This document shows positions 27,848-38,009 of a stretch of 64,000 nt of DNA, piece after piece. The DNA is taken from positions 1 to 64,000 of the forward strand of contig JAABST010000011.1 of NCBI GenBank assembly GCA_011390275.1. Reading direction: 5' to 3'. The first letter of the stretch is position 1. Each line of letters begins with the position of its first letter. The notes beneath the pieces were generated by a model that was not told the origin of the DNA, did no database searches, and saw nothing but the letters and a program-made list of their open reading frames with translations. The stretch is from Geitlerinema sp. S16. GTDB taxonomy: Bacteria > Cyanobacteriota > Cyanobacteriia > Cyanobacteriales > Geitlerinemataceae. The position numbers and the translations under genes are program-made.

Positions 27848-28777
27848 GTGGCTAAAGAAAGACCGTGGTTTACTCGCATCATGCTGCTCGTCGGCGCGAT
27901 CGCCTTTATTAGCTTTGCCCTTGCTCCCTTGCTCAGTAGCGTGCTGGATGCCCGCCAAGTGTCCCAGCAGCCCTCATCGCCGCAAGACGCGAACAACACC
28001 GAGGCACAGCAAGAAGAACTCCAAGCCCAGGCGCGGGGTTATGAACTCGTGCTTCAGCGAGAGCCGGAGAACGAAACCGCTTTGCGCGGTTTAGTTGAGG
28101 TGCGTTTACAGCTCAATGACATTGCCGGTGTGCTCGATCCGCTGGAAAAACTATCCGCGCTCAAACCCGACGAGATGCGCTATACGATTTTGCTCGCTCA
28201 GGTGAAGCAATTTACCGACGATCTTGAAGGTGCAGCGCAAATCTATCGCAAAATTCTGCAACAGGAACCGGGAAATACCCAAGCGCTGCAAGGTTTAGTC
28301 GAACTGCTCGTTAAGCAAGAACGCCCAGAAGCGGCGATCGGCCTGCTAGAAGAAACGCTTCAGCTCGCGCCAGAGGCCAACACCGCCAAGGCCGGTAGCA
28401 TTGACGTGGTCGCGGTGCAGTTGCTCCTCGGGCAGATTTACACCGAACAGGAACGATTCGACGAAGCGCTACAAGCCTACGACAACACCCAGAAAGCCAA
28501 CCCCGCCGATTTCCGTCCGCTCGTGGGCAAGGGCTTGATTCTCCAGCGTCAGGGCAAAATCGAGGAAGCACGGGCGATCCTTTCGACGGCGTCGAGCCTT
28601 GCATCGCCGCAGTATAAGGATCGAATTGACGCGCTGATTGCTCAACTTGATGCACCGACGCCTGCGGATGTCCAGCTCGACGGTCAATCGGAAGCCGATA
28701 CGACCGATGGAGCCGAGACGACCGATCCGGAAATTGAGGTTGATCTCGGTATTCCGGATCTTGAACCAGATCAGTAA
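27848..28777 (+). CDS. Membrane-anchored TPR protein
   Basis: 309 residues from a GTG codon. One N-terminal membrane helix (IMLLVGAIAFISFALAPLLSSVL, ~11-33) anchors a helical repeat region: about five tetratricopeptide units between ~60 and ~250, seen as YELVLQREPENETALRGLVEV, IYRKILQQEPGNTQALQGLVEL and ALQAYDNTQKANPADFRPLVGK-like segments. The C-terminal ~40 residues are acidic. TPR proteins of this type in cyanobacteria often help assemble membrane complexes, but no partner is evident here. It faces the PP2C gene convergently. Confidence 0.85.
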   Translation: MAKERPWFTRIMLLVGAIAFISFALAPLLSSVLDARQVSQQPSSPQDANNTEAQQEELQAQARGYELVLQREPENETALRGLVEVRLQLNDIAGVLDPLEKLSALKPDEMRYTILLAQVKQFTDDLEGAAQIYRKILQQEPGNTQALQGLVELLVKQERPEAAIGLLEETLQLAPEANTAKAGSIDVVAVQLLLGQIYTEQERFDEALQAYDNTQKANPADFRPLVGKGLILQRQGKIEEARAILSTASSLASPQYKDRIDALIAQLDAPTPADVQLDGQSEADTTDGAETTDPEIEVDLGIPDLEPDQ

Positions 28778-28792
28778 GCCAAAATCTGGATT

Positions 28793-28838
28793 GTTGCGCT
28801 TTAGCACTCTCTGAACAGAAGAGTCAAAGCGCAGCAAC
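28793..28838. terminator. Hairpin between convergent TPR and PP2C genes
   Basis: Imperfect long stem pairing GTTGCGCTTTAGCACTCT (28793-28810) with AGAGTCAAAGCGCAGCAAC (28820-28838), with small bulges. There is no proper T run on either strand, so its terminator function is only inferred from its place between two converging stop codons. Confidence 0.4.
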
Positions 28839-28876
28839 GTTTCAGGTGAGCGGTTTAGAGCCTGAGAGCTTCGAGG

Positions 28877-31180
28877 CTACGGATTGGGTGGATCGCAAGA
28901 CCAGGCTTGGCCTGGTGGCGGTTCGTAGAGTTCGTAGCCCGCAGCACTGAGGTTCTTGAATTCAACCCAGCCAGCAATTTCAGTCGTGGGTGTCTCGGCG
29001 GTTTCGGCTGTTTCGTCACGGGTGGGCGCGGTGGGCGCGGTGGGCGCGGGACTATTCTCCGTGGCGATATCCTGCGGACACGATCGCACCTGTAGCCAGT
29101 GACGATCGACCGTTTTATCGATCGCTTTAACTTCCACGATCGCCCCAGTTTTAATCGCGCCATCCAGCGGGGGCGAGGTGTCAAGCTTGTCCGGATAGAA
29201 CACGAGCGGACGACGTAGGATGAGCTGTTGACCCACCACCAATGGTGTCGAAGTTCCCGCCGTCGTTGCGGCGCTATTCGGCGGATCGATCGCCATGCGA
29301 TCTTCAAGCTGGATTTCAGCCGTATCGTTTTCGGGGCGATTTGCCGGTAAATCGTCGATCGATTCCAGCGCTAGATCGGTACGACCCGTAAAGCGTTCGA
29401 TGACTTGTGGCAGAAACAATCCGGCAAGCATGGCGAGCGGTATACCGATCGCCAGCAGAGGCAGCAAGGGCGATCGACGGCGCGGTATTGTTGCCGTGGT
29501 TAAGTCGGTCGCGACGGTTGAATATTCGCTCAGGGCTGCGGGAACGTGCGGTAAGGGGGTCAGGCAGGCTATCAGTTCTGTGGAATCGACCTGACGATTC
29601 GGGTTGGGGATAACTCGAAGCTGCATTAGGGCGATGGTGACGTTGTCGTGGCCGTTTTGGGTGTTGGCGATCTCGACTAGGCGATGAGCCGCGCTCGTCA
29701 GGGATGTGGTGTTGTCGAGAATGGGCTGAAGTTCGGTTTTCCAGTGCTGTTCGACGCGATCGTAGTCGCTCAAGCCGTCGGAACAGAGCAAGACGATGCA
29801 GTCTTCATTGACAATAAACCGCTGGGTGGTCGGATAGAGGTGGCTGGACGCTCCCATCCCAAGGGCTTGGACGAGGGAACCGGCTGCGGGCTGATGGACG
29901 GCTGTGCGATAAAAAGCATAGCCGAGGCGTACTTCTCGGCTGGCAACGTCATCATCGACAGTGAGGGAGTAGAAGGTGCGGGCGTTGACTAAATAGGCGC
30001 GACTGTCGCCAATGTGGGAAATAAACAGGTCGTTATCGTCGCCTTGTCCAATGACGATCGTGGTTCCCATGCGCTGACGACCCTGGCGCTGCTCATCGTT
30101 GTTGCGCTGGCCGATCGCGTCGTTAGCGTCGGCGATCGCCTCGCGGACGCGATCAAGCTTATCGACGCGAGACAGTTTTGTTTGTGATGATTCGATCAGA
30201 CTGACGCGCTCCGAGACGGTACTAATGGCGAGTCCCGAGGCAATATCGCCCCCATCATGTCCGCCGACCCCGTCGCAAACAATGCTTAAAGCCTGCGATC
30301 GGGGCGGGTCTGGTTTTTCGGTGAGCGGAAAACAGGCGTCTTCGTTCCGTGTTCGGCTCGGGCCGCGATCGCTGAGGGTGGTGACCTGCCAATGATAGTC
30401 GCGCGTCACGTTCAGACGATCGATGGCGCGATCGATCACGATCTGCGCCTGTTCCGGGGTGTGCAGTTGACCGTCGATCATGCGCTGACAGAGCTGATCA
30501 AAGAAGTCTCGCAGCGGCGGTTCTGTGGCGGGAACCCAACGAGACCAGAGATAGCCGAGTTTATCGAGTCCGGTTGATAGTTCGCTTTCATCCGGGATGA
30601 GCTGCGCAAGGCGGATAAATGATCCATCGACTCGCACTTGCTGGGAGTCGAGCAGCGTACTCGCGACCCCTTCGCGCACGCAATCCGTCCATAGATTGAG
30701 GATTTGCCAGAGCCAGCCCAATTTGTGCAGGTCATCGACTTGGCTCCAGGCCAGATCGATATGGGGAAATTGTCGCCATGTGCCGTTGGATCGCGGCTCG
30801 ATCGGGGCGTTTTCGAGCAGCCAAATCGATGGGGTCTCCAGCTCAGCTCCCCCGACTGAACGACTCGCCGAACCGTAAATTTGCGGTACATGCCAGCGAT
30901 AGGGGAAGAGCCGCAGGTAAGCGCGGATTTCGGGGGGGACTTGTTCCGGGACGTGGGGCAGGAGGCCGGGATGGGTGTCGAGGTAAACGCGATCGTGCTT
31001 GAGGATGTAGCGATCGTCGAGGATCTCGGGCATCTCGACGGAGAGTTTACCGGGTTCGATCGCCCAGAGGTAGCGCTTGGGTAACAGCGTCCGACAACGC
31101 TGACAGAATTTACTGCGCTCGGCGTTGGGTGCTTGGCACGAAGAATTCGGGCAGTAAAGTTGCGTCGCGTCGCGATCCAT
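28877..31180 (-). CDS. PP2C-type Ser/Thr phosphatase with zinc ribbon
   Basis: About 767 residues from the ATG at 31180; a TTG at 31198 would add six. The N-terminus has a four-Cys ribbon (CPNSSC ... CQRC), then ~200 residues of unknown fold, then a PP2C domain (~260-530) with the metal-binding motifs RTRNEDACF, CDGVGGHDGGDIAS, HIGDSRAYLV, LCSDGLSDYD and NGHDNVT. One membrane helix (~575-600, LLPLLAIGIPLAMLAGLFLP) and a beta-rich SH3-like C-terminal part follow (LVVGQQLILRRPLVFYPD region), outside the membrane. It should reverse Ser/Thr phosphorylation by Hanks-type kinases; none is adjacent. Confidence 0.9.
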   Translation of the reverse strand: MDRDATQLYCPNSSCQAPNAERSKFCQRCRTLLPKRYLWAIEPGKLSVEMPEILDDRYILKHDRVYLDTHPGLLPHVPEQVPPEIRAYLRLFPYRWHVPQIYGSASRSVGGAELETPSIWLLENAPIEPRSNGTWRQFPHIDLAWSQVDDLHKLGWLWQILNLWTDCVREGVASTLLDSQQVRVDGSFIRLAQLIPDESELSTGLDKLGYLWSRWVPATEPPLRDFFDQLCQRMIDGQLHTPEQAQIVIDRAIDRLNVTRDYHWQVTTLSDRGPSRTRNEDACFPLTEKPDPPRSQALSIVCDGVGGHDGGDIASGLAISTVSERVSLIESSQTKLSRVDKLDRVREAIADANDAIGQRNNDEQRQGRQRMGTTIVIGQGDDNDLFISHIGDSRAYLVNARTFYSLTVDDDVASREVRLGYAFYRTAVHQPAAGSLVQALGMGASSHLYPTTQRFIVNEDCIVLLCSDGLSDYDRVEQHWKTELQPILDNTTSLTSAAHRLVEIANTQNGHDNVTIALMQLRVIPNPNRQVDSTELIACLTPLPHVPAALSEYSTVATDLTTATIPRRRSPLLPLLAIGIPLAMLAGLFLPQVIERFTGRTDLALESIDDLPANRPENDTAEIQLEDRMAIDPPNSAATTAGTSTPLVVGQQLILRRPLVFYPDKLDTSPPLDGAIKTGAIVEVKAIDKTVDRHWLQVRSCPQDIATENSPAPTAPTAPTRDETAETAETPTTEIAGWVEFKNLSAAGYELYEPPPGQAWSCDPPNP

Positions 31181-31736
31181 CGGAGTACCGTCAGTCAAAA
31201 GGTCGGGAGGGGGCGTTAACCTGTAGGAAGATGGGGGGCGGTGTGACAGCCCTGCCCGAGGTGTGAATATTGTAGCGCTCTGCTTCGAGTCCTCTGGTCG
31301 GTATCAACGGTGATTTCGGGTTTAGGGCTTGGGCTGTATGGGATGCCAGAGCGGGGAATAATCCGGCGAATGGTGATGTTTACAAGATCTTCGGACATCA
31401 GGGAACATTTTGGTGTGAACCCGACTCGAAGAGCTTAAGGACGGATAAAAGGATGTATCGAGATCCGCGATCGCAGGTTAGCGCATTGGTGTTATGGCTT
31501 GATTCGTGACGGGTCTGAGCTACGCTCATGTGAGGCGTGATGAATAATGATATTGATCGGCCATCCGTTTTGTGCGCCAATATTTTAGATGACGATTCAA
31601 ATTGAGTCAGATTGAGATTTAGAGCTGATTAGAACGAATTTTGGTCACGACTCCAACCCATTGGGTTGTCGATGGTCTGCCTGTTGCCTGTTGTGTGTTG
31701 TTTGCTTGTTTCAACGCTTCCCTGCCTCCTTGAACT
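31181..31736. other. Divergent intergenic region, no gene seen
   Basis: 556 bp between the divergent PP2C and RTX genes. It must hold both promoters. I see no convincing reading frame, no RNA gene and no copy of the repeat families found elsewhere in the window. Confidence 0.5.
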
Positions 31737-34700
31737 ATGACGACTTTTTCTGCCTTGATCCGATCGCCGTTATCGCAGCCCCTGGCGTCTGCTACCGCGT
31801 CAGCTCTTGTTGCGATCGATGCGCGGATTGATGAGGTGACGACGCTCCGATCGCACCTCATGCCTGGTGTTGCGACGATCGTTATTGAGTCCACAGCGGA
31901 TGGTTTGGCGTTGGTGCAGCAGGCGCTCGATCGCAACCCGAATGTACGAGAGCTGCATCTGATGTCCCACGGGCGTCCGGGATCGGTGGAGTTTGGGGCG
32001 ATCGGGATTTCGTTGGAGACGATCGCGGATCAATCCCAGGCGCAAATGTTGGGCGCGATCGGCGATCGGCTCGATCGAATTGCGATCTATGGCTGCAATG
32101 TGGCGGCGGGTGATGCCGGGATAGAACTGATCGAAAAATTGGCGCGGTTGACGGGCTGTGCGATCGCGGCGTCTACGACGAAAACGGGGCATCGCGATCG
32201 CGGTGGTGACTGGAATTTAGATGTAGCCCGTGGGGATAGTCGCGAAAATCCGGCGATCGCGATTTTTCAATCGTCGATCGTCACCTATCCCGGTCTTTTG
32301 GCTCCCCCCGATGATGACTTTACTGGCGCAAACGGGATTACCGAAGATGAGATCCTAAGCGGCGATTTGCTCGCCAATGACGGCGGCGGTGGCATTGCGG
32401 GATTAATCAGTGGTGGTAGTACCTCCACAACCATCACGACCGCCAAAGGTGCGACCGTCACCGCTAATAGCAACGGCACATTCACCTATTCCCCTCTTGG
32501 TTCATCAACACTACAAGCGCTAGTAGCCGGTGCAACGATAACTGATACTTTTCAATACCTCAACCTGGGCATTACTCCCAATACACCAACCGTCACGGTT
32601 GAAATCAAAGGGGTTAACGATCTGCCGGTAGCGCAGCCAATCACCTTCACGATTCTAGAGGACAATACGACCGTTGCCTTGGGCGGCGAGAATGCGTTCG
32701 ATGCTGCATTTTCTGACGCTGATGCCGGTGATACTTTGCAATCGATTTCGATCGTCACATTGCCCGCTTCCGGCACGCTCAAAATTGGCGCAACCAACGT
32801 CAGCATCGGCTCGGTCATACCACGCGCCGACATTGATGAACTGATCTTCGTTCCTGTCCTGAACTCGAACGAAACCCAGTCATTTACCTTCCGAGTCACG
32901 GACACCCTCGCCTCTGCCACCAGCGTCAATGCCGCTACCGCAACGCTCAACATCACCGCCAGCAGTGACCCACCAGGCGCTGTCGATGACACCGCCCAAA
33001 CTCAACCCAACACCAGCGTTTTAATCGACGTCACCGCCAACGACTCCGACCCCGATGGCGACCCCTTTGATATTTTCATTTCCGGTAGCCAAACCACCTC
33101 AGCCAACGGCGGCAGCATCAGCTTTACCAGCACCAAAACCCTGACCTACACGCCCCCCGCTGGCTTCGTTGGGATCGATACCTTCACCTACTCGATTACC
33201 GATGGCAGTAGCAGTAGTAGCGCGACGGTTTCAGTCACGGTCAATAGCAAACCGGGCGCAAACGACGACTTCGCGATCGCCACCAACGGCGTTGCCAACG
33301 GTCTCTTCCCCCTCGCCAACGACACCGACGCCAACGGCAACGATACCGTTACCTTCGCCTCCGCCCTGCCCCTCGCCACCGACAAAGGCGGACGGATTAC
33401 GTTAGCCAATAACGAAACCCAGGAATACACCTACACCGCACCATCGGGCTTTACGGGAGCCGATCGTGTGACCTACACGATCGAAGACGCATTTGGCGCC
33501 ACCGACACTGCCGTTATCAACATCAACGTTGCCAACACCAACAACGATATTGTCAGAACGCGGATCAACACCTCCGTCCAATTTCAACCCCTCGCCAACG
33601 ATAGCCAATTTGAACCGCTATCCTTCGTCAGCTTCGAGACCGTGGGTCGCAACGACGGCATCATCTCCGTCGAAGAGGGCAACACCCTGCGCTACACGCC
33701 TCCGACCAATTTTGAAGGTGAAGATTACATCTTCTACACCGCGACGGATAGCCTCGGGAACAAAGACACGGCTCTCGTCACCTTCGTCGTGAGTCGCCTC
33801 ATTGAAGATCCAAACATCGATCCCAATGTGCCTGTACCCAATCCCGAAGACCTGCTTATCGGTAATGAAGGCAGTACCATTCGCCTTCCTCTCCTGCCGC
33901 CGCCGACCGTCAACACCACCGTCAGCACCCGCGCCGTCAGCAGCGATGCGGGCGGTACGGCCTTCGGTGACCCTGCAAACAACTCGATCGTCGGCCTCAA
34001 CGGCAATGACATCCTGATTGGTTTTGAGGGTGATGATAATCTCATCGGCGGTAGCGGGAACGATCAGCTCTTCGGCAATACCGGCAACGACTACATCGAA
34101 GGCAATGGCGGCGACGATCTCGCGTTTGGCGGTCAGGGCAACGACTACATCATCGGCGATGCAGGCGATGACATTATTTCGGGAGAAGACAACGAAGATA
34201 TTATTTCCGGTGGTGATGGCAACGATTTTCTATTTGGGAATCGTGGGCTCGATCGCATCGATGGTGGACGCGGTGACGACTCGATCTTTGGCGGTCAAGA
34301 TGCCGACACGCTGACCGGCAGTTTCGGCAACGATATTATTTCCGGCGAACGCGGCAACGACACCATCCAAGGCGGTAATGAGAATGACATTCTGTTCGGG
34401 AATAGCGAGAATGATCTACTCGACGGCAGCTCGGGCGATGATATCCTCTACGGCGGCCAGAACGAAGATATTCTCTACGGCGGAACCGGCAATGATCAGC
34501 TCTTCGGCGACTTAGGGAATGACGATCTCAAGGGTGACGCAGGCGATGATACGCTCACGGGCGGCTTGGGCGATGATACGCTCACGGGCGGCGATGGCAG
34601 CGATCGATTTACGATCGTTAACGACGGTTCGATCGATATCATCACGGATTTTGTCGCTGGAACCGATAAACTTCTATTTCCCACATTGACGCGCGATCTC

Positions 34701-34820
34701 ATCACTGTGATCGACAGCAACGGCAGCACCTTGGTTCAGGAGTTCTCCACGAACACAACGCTAGCGATTCTGAGCGGCGTCGCGGCCAGCAGCATTACCG
34801 TTGGGGATTTGGCGTTTTAA
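31737..34820 (+). CDS. Large secreted RTX protein with DUF4347 and cadherin-like repeats
   Basis: 1027 residues. Residues ~25-185 are a DUF4347 domain (ELHLMSHGRPGSVEFG, RIAIYGCNVAAGDAG), usual at the N-terminus of very large cyanobacterial surface proteins. Residues ~190-690 hold several Ig/cadherin-like units with the recurrent pattern LANDxDxDGD, TYTPPAGF and DTFTYSITD. Residues ~745-960 are RTX nonapeptides (GGxGNDxLxG), which fold on binding Ca2+ outside the cell. A short C-terminal domain (DRFTIVNDGSIDIITDFVAGTDKL) is the usual type I secretion signal region. It has no N-terminal signal peptide, as expected for type I export; the exporter is not in the window. Confidence 0.9.
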   Translation: MTTFSALIRSPLSQPLASATASALVAIDARIDEVTTLRSHLMPGVATIVIESTADGLALVQQALDRNPNVRELHLMSHGRPGSVEFGAIGISLETIADQSQAQMLGAIGDRLDRIAIYGCNVAAGDAGIELIEKLARLTGCAIAASTTKTGHRDRGGDWNLDVARGDSRENPAIAIFQSSIVTYPGLLAPPDDDFTGANGITEDEILSGDLLANDGGGGIAGLISGGSTSTTITTAKGATVTANSNGTFTYSPLGSSTLQALVAGATITDTFQYLNLGITPNTPTVTVEIKGVNDLPVAQPITFTILEDNTTVALGGENAFDAAFSDADAGDTLQSISIVTLPASGTLKIGATNVSIGSVIPRADIDELIFVPVLNSNETQSFTFRVTDTLASATSVNAATATLNITASSDPPGAVDDTAQTQPNTSVLIDVTANDSDPDGDPFDIFISGSQTTSANGGSISFTSTKTLTYTPPAGFVGIDTFTYSITDGSSSSSATVSVTVNSKPGANDDFAIATNGVANGLFPLANDTDANGNDTVTFASALPLATDKGGRITLANNETQEYTYTAPSGFTGADRVTYTIEDAFGATDTAVININVANTNNDIVRTRINTSVQFQPLANDSQFEPLSFVSFETVGRNDGIISVEEGNTLRYTPPTNFEGEDYIFYTATDSLGNKDTALVTFVVSRLIEDPNIDPNVPVPNPEDLLIGNEGSTIRLPLLPPPTVNTTVSTRAVSSDAGGTAFGDPANNSIVGLNGNDILIGFEGDDNLIGGSGNDQLFGNTGNDYIEGNGGDDLAFGGQGNDYIIGDAGDDIISGEDNEDIISGGDGNDFLFGNRGLDRIDGGRGDDSIFGGQDADTLTGSFGNDIISGERGNDTIQGGNENDILFGNSENDLLDGSSGDDILYGGQNEDILYGGTGNDQLFGDLGNDDLKGDAGDDTLTGGLGDDTLTGGDGSDRFTIVNDGSIDIITDFVAGTDKLLFPTLTRDLITVIDSNGSTLVQEFSTNTTLAILSGVAASSITVGDLAF

Positions 34821-34835
34821 CGTTTGAGGGTTGTA

Positions 34836-34876
34836 GTCAGTTCAATCATTTTCAGAACAGACTGAGAGCGTTGAGC
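34836..34876 (+). repeat. Short dispersed repeat D, copy 1
   Basis: About 41 bp just after the RTX gene, including TTCAATCATTTTCAGAACAG and CTGAGAGCGTTGAGC. It recurs in reverse orientation at 38666-38706 with a few changes. Confidence 0.6.
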
Positions 34877-34886
34877 GGATCTGAGA

Positions 34887-35489
34887 TTACGCCTGAGTCC
34901 AGGCTTGCCGCAAGACGCGACCCGCCGATCGCGCCACGATGAACGTCACAAAAAGACCCACGGCAAAATCTGGCCAGGGGCTGGAAAACAGGGCAACCAA
35001 GACGGCGGCGATAATAACAGAAGTGTTGTTAATCAAGTCGTTGCGCGAGCAGAGCCAAACCGATTGTAGGTTGAGGTTGTCGTTGCGGTGGCGGGCGAGA
35101 GCCAGGAGGCAAAAGAGGTTGGCAAGCAGCGCGAGCAGCGCGATCGCGCCCATGACGCTTGGGGTGGGTAGATCGGGATGCCAGATCTGATAGATAGCGC
35201 GGCCAAAGATGGCAATCGCCGAGAGAAACATCAGGCCACTTTTGAAAATTGCGGCGCGGGCTTGGGCGCGATCGCTGCGATTGAGGACGTAGAGGCTACT
35301 TCCGTAGGCCATGGCGTCGCCGAGCATATCGAGGGAGTCGCCGGTGAGGGCGAGCGATCGCGATCGAAGGCCGCTCACCAGTTCAACGCCGAACATGATG
35401 GCATTCACGATTAAAACCGCCCACAGTACCTTGCGCTGTTTTTGTGCCAGTTCATCGAGTTCGTCGCCGTGGTCGCAGCAATCAGACAT
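34887..35489 (-). CDS. CDF-type cation transporter (membrane domain only)
   Basis: 200 residues from the ATG at 35489 (MSDCCDHGDELDEL); an upstream ATG at 35543 would give 218. It has about six hydrophobic segments and the family pattern VSGLRSRSLALTGDSLDMLGDAMAYG, where the Asp pair in TM2 binds metal, plus CSRNDLINNTSV in TM5 with a second metal-site Asp. CDF proteins exchange Zn2+, Co2+ or similar ions for protons. It lacks the usual ~90-residue cytoplasmic C-terminal domain, so it resembles the short CDF subgroup. The Cys-Cys-Asp-His N-terminus may bind metal. Confidence 0.88.
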   Translation of the reverse strand: MSDCCDHGDELDELAQKQRKVLWAVLIVNAIMFGVELVSGLRSRSLALTGDSLDMLGDAMAYGSSLYVLNRSDRAQARAAIFKSGLMFLSAIAIFGRAIYQIWHPDLPTPSVMGAIALLALLANLFCLLALARHRNDNLNLQSVWLCSRNDLINNTSVIIAAVLVALFSSPWPDFAVGLFVTFIVARSAGRVLRQAWTQA

Positions 35490-36257
35490 TGATTGTGGAT
35501 CTCCAAGTAAAGGCGCATCGTTTGCCAAAGACATTCGCACCAATGGACATTGGTTCTATTGTTATACTAAGTCCGTTTGGGCTGACATCAAAATAGAGGC
35601 TTCACGTCAAGTTTTGGCAAGCTTCAGATCCTGTAAAAAATTTGTTAATTTTGGGTTTCAAGTAGCGAGTCTGATATTGTCGGGAACAGTAGCAGGACAA
35701 AATTTAGCGTTATCGGTAAGATTGAGGAACGAAATTCAACAGCAGAAAGATTTTTAGCGATCTGGTTGAATTTTTCTACGTACAACCCAACGGATGAGTC
35801 CATTCTTGCTTTAGACCCTCTCTTGTTTTTTGTTCCCGTACTCAGATGGTCGAGTGCTGTCGAGGATTACATATTCCTTTTCGCTCAAATCTAGATCGAC
35901 GTCACATTTATTTTTAGGCGGGCGCGAAACGATTCTTTCCGAGTTTTTTACTTTTGTCATTTATAGTGTTTACCGCAAGAGGAGCGGGAGGAATCGCCAA
36001 GCCTTACATATTGTATCCAATGTGGGCAATTGTCGATGCCGATCTTTTCGCTCTAAAAAATCGTATATCTGGTTAAATGTGGGTCGATTTAAAGTGTTTT
36101 AATTTTTTCATGAATCTATAAATAAAAAGCCTAAATCTTGCAACACAAGAGATTATAGATAGTTCTTGAATTGGGCTAAATTACTTAATTTTTAAATTCA
36201 AGTTTAGGTTCAATTTTAATTTGAAATTCTACTCATATTATCTTTAAGGTACAGTCT
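35490..36257. other. AT-rich intergenic region before GH3 gene, no gene seen
   Basis: 768 bp. The half next to the GH3 gene (35760-36250) is clearly richer in A and T than the surrounding genes, with long runs of A or T. A 90-codon open frame at 35830-36102 has no ribosome-binding site and no family features and was not accepted. It probably holds the promoters of the divergent CDF and GH3 genes. Confidence 0.5.
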
Positions 36258-37955
36258 TTGTCTAGTCTTTCTTTATCCCTGTTGAAATTCCTTGGATGGC
36301 ACGCTAAAAACCGCCTAATTCGTAATACCCGATCGGTTCAAAGTACCCAGTCAAACTTTCTCATAACACTAATAAACCATCATAAAAATACCCAAATTGG
36401 AGCGGATTTCAAACTGTCGAAGATTCAGAATGTCGAGAAATTTCGACAGCGCGTACCCATCTTTCCCTACGAGTTTTACGAACCCTATACCGATCGCATC
36501 GTTAACGGTGCAACGAACGTTTTAACCCCGGACAAAGTTAGCTACATCAACTTGACTAGCGGCTCGACCGGACGTAAAAAACAAGTCCCCGTCACCGCCC
36601 GTTTTCAAGCATCCCTGCGGCGTGCCGATATCGCCAGCCTCGGCTTTGCTCTCGATGCGTTGCGAGCCCGCCGATCGAGCTTCGGACGCAGCATCATCAC
36701 CAATTCCGCCCAAATTCAGGGCATCACACCGGGCGGTACGGAATTCGGCCCGGTGAGCGTCGGTAGCTTGCGTAAAGGACAGTTTTTGTTTGAGCAGGGG
36801 TTTTCACTGCCCTATGCGGCGCTGAATGTGGGCGATACGGCAGCGCGTCATTACGTCTGTTTGCTGTTTGCGCTGAGTGATGCCGACATGCGCGGATTTA
36901 TCACCAATTTTCCGATGTTGGTGCTGCGAACCTGTCAGTATCTCGAAGACTTTGCGGAATCGTTGATTCAGGATCTCGCCCAGGGCACGATCACGCCGGA
37001 TCTGCCGATCGACCCTCCCCTACGCCGCCAGCTCGAACAACTCCGCCGTCCCCAGCCCCAACGCGCCGCCTACTTACGTGCTGCCCTCGATCGCGACGGT
37101 CGCCTGACGCCAAAAGCCGCGTGGCCGAAACTCTCCTACGTGTTCACCGCCCGAGGCGGAACGTCCGATTTTTACTTCGATCGCTTCCCGACCTACTTTG
37201 GCGATACGCCGATTTTCGGGGGGATCTACGGCACAGCGGAAGGCACATTTAGCGTGATTCCGGATTTCAACGTTGATGGCGGCATTTTGGCGATCGAAAG
37301 CGGCTTTTTTGAATTTATCGCCGAAGATCACTGGAACGAGGAACAGCCGCCGACGCTGTTGCCTCACGAAGTCCAGGTGGGTCATCGCTACCGGATTCTT
37401 GTCACGAGTTATAGCGGGTTTTATCGCTACGATATCGGCGATGTCATCGAAGTGACGGGCTTTTATAACGATGCGCCCCGGATCGTGTTTCGCCATCGGC
37501 GCGGCGGTTTACTGTCCTCAACGTCGGAAAAAACGACGGAATTTCATGCGATCGAGACTCTTCGCACGCTCCAGGAGGAATTTAACGTCAAGCTCGAAGA
37601 TTTTTGTATCACCCTGGCCGATGATGCGATTCCGGGCGGCTATGTGGTCAATATTGAGCTAGCGGCGGGTCACACGCTAGCCGATCCCGATCGCTTTTTA
37701 GAACGGTTCGAGCATTGGATGGCGACGTTTAATGAGCCGTACGGGACGGTGCGCCAGAGCCAAGTGCCGCCGCCACGTTTACGGATATTGCGATCGGGCA
37801 GTTTTGTCGAAGTGCGGCGGCGTCAGGTGCAGCGCGGCATGTTCGATTCTCAGCTCAAGATTTTGCACATCCAAAACGATGGGAGCCTGTTGGCGGATTT
37901 GCCGATCGAGCAAGAGGTGTTTTGGGATACGCCGTTATCCGCTCTGTTGTCCTAA
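36258..37955 (+). CDS. GH3-family acyl-adenylating enzyme
   Basis: 565 residues from TTG at 36258, supported by AAGG at 36246-36249. The family, first known as plant auxin-responsive GH3 proteins, adenylates carboxylic acids and joins them to amino acids. All three ATP/AMP motifs are present: SGSTGRKKQVPVT (P-loop-like), YGTAEG (the YASSE position) and YRYDIGD. The acyl-binding middle region is diverged from plant enzymes and the substrate cannot be predicted. It lies alone between an AT-rich gap and an unrelated minus-strand gene. The gene body has normal base composition for this genome, so recent transfer is not evident. Confidence 0.88.
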   Translation: MSSLSLSLLKFLGWHAKNRLIRNTRSVQSTQSNFLITLINHHKNTQIGADFKLSKIQNVEKFRQRVPIFPYEFYEPYTDRIVNGATNVLTPDKVSYINLTSGSTGRKKQVPVTARFQASLRRADIASLGFALDALRARRSSFGRSIITNSAQIQGITPGGTEFGPVSVGSLRKGQFLFEQGFSLPYAALNVGDTAARHYVCLLFALSDADMRGFITNFPMLVLRTCQYLEDFAESLIQDLAQGTITPDLPIDPPLRRQLEQLRRPQPQRAAYLRAALDRDGRLTPKAAWPKLSYVFTARGGTSDFYFDRFPTYFGDTPIFGGIYGTAEGTFSVIPDFNVDGGILAIESGFFEFIAEDHWNEEQPPTLLPHEVQVGHRYRILVTSYSGFYRYDIGDVIEVTGFYNDAPRIVFRHRRGGLLSSTSEKTTEFHAIETLRTLQEEFNVKLEDFCITLADDAIPGGYVVNIELAAGHTLADPDRFLERFEHWMATFNEPYGTVRQSQVPPPRLRILRSGSFVEVRRRQVQRGMFDSQLKILHIQNDGSLLADLPIEQEVFWDTPLSALLS

Positions 37956-38009
37956 CTCCTCGCCTGCTCCCTATCATCCACTGATTGAGATGTGTTTACC
38001 CTGATGAAC

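Noticed and set aside
33990..34600. Short-period DNA repetition resembling a repeat array or CRISPR
   Set aside because: It is the coding sequence of RTX nonapeptides in frame; units differ in sequence and there are no constant repeats with unique spacers.
35830..36102. 90-codon open frame in the AT-rich gap before GH3
   Set aside because: No ribosome-binding site, no recognisable domain, and surroundings look like regulatory DNA.
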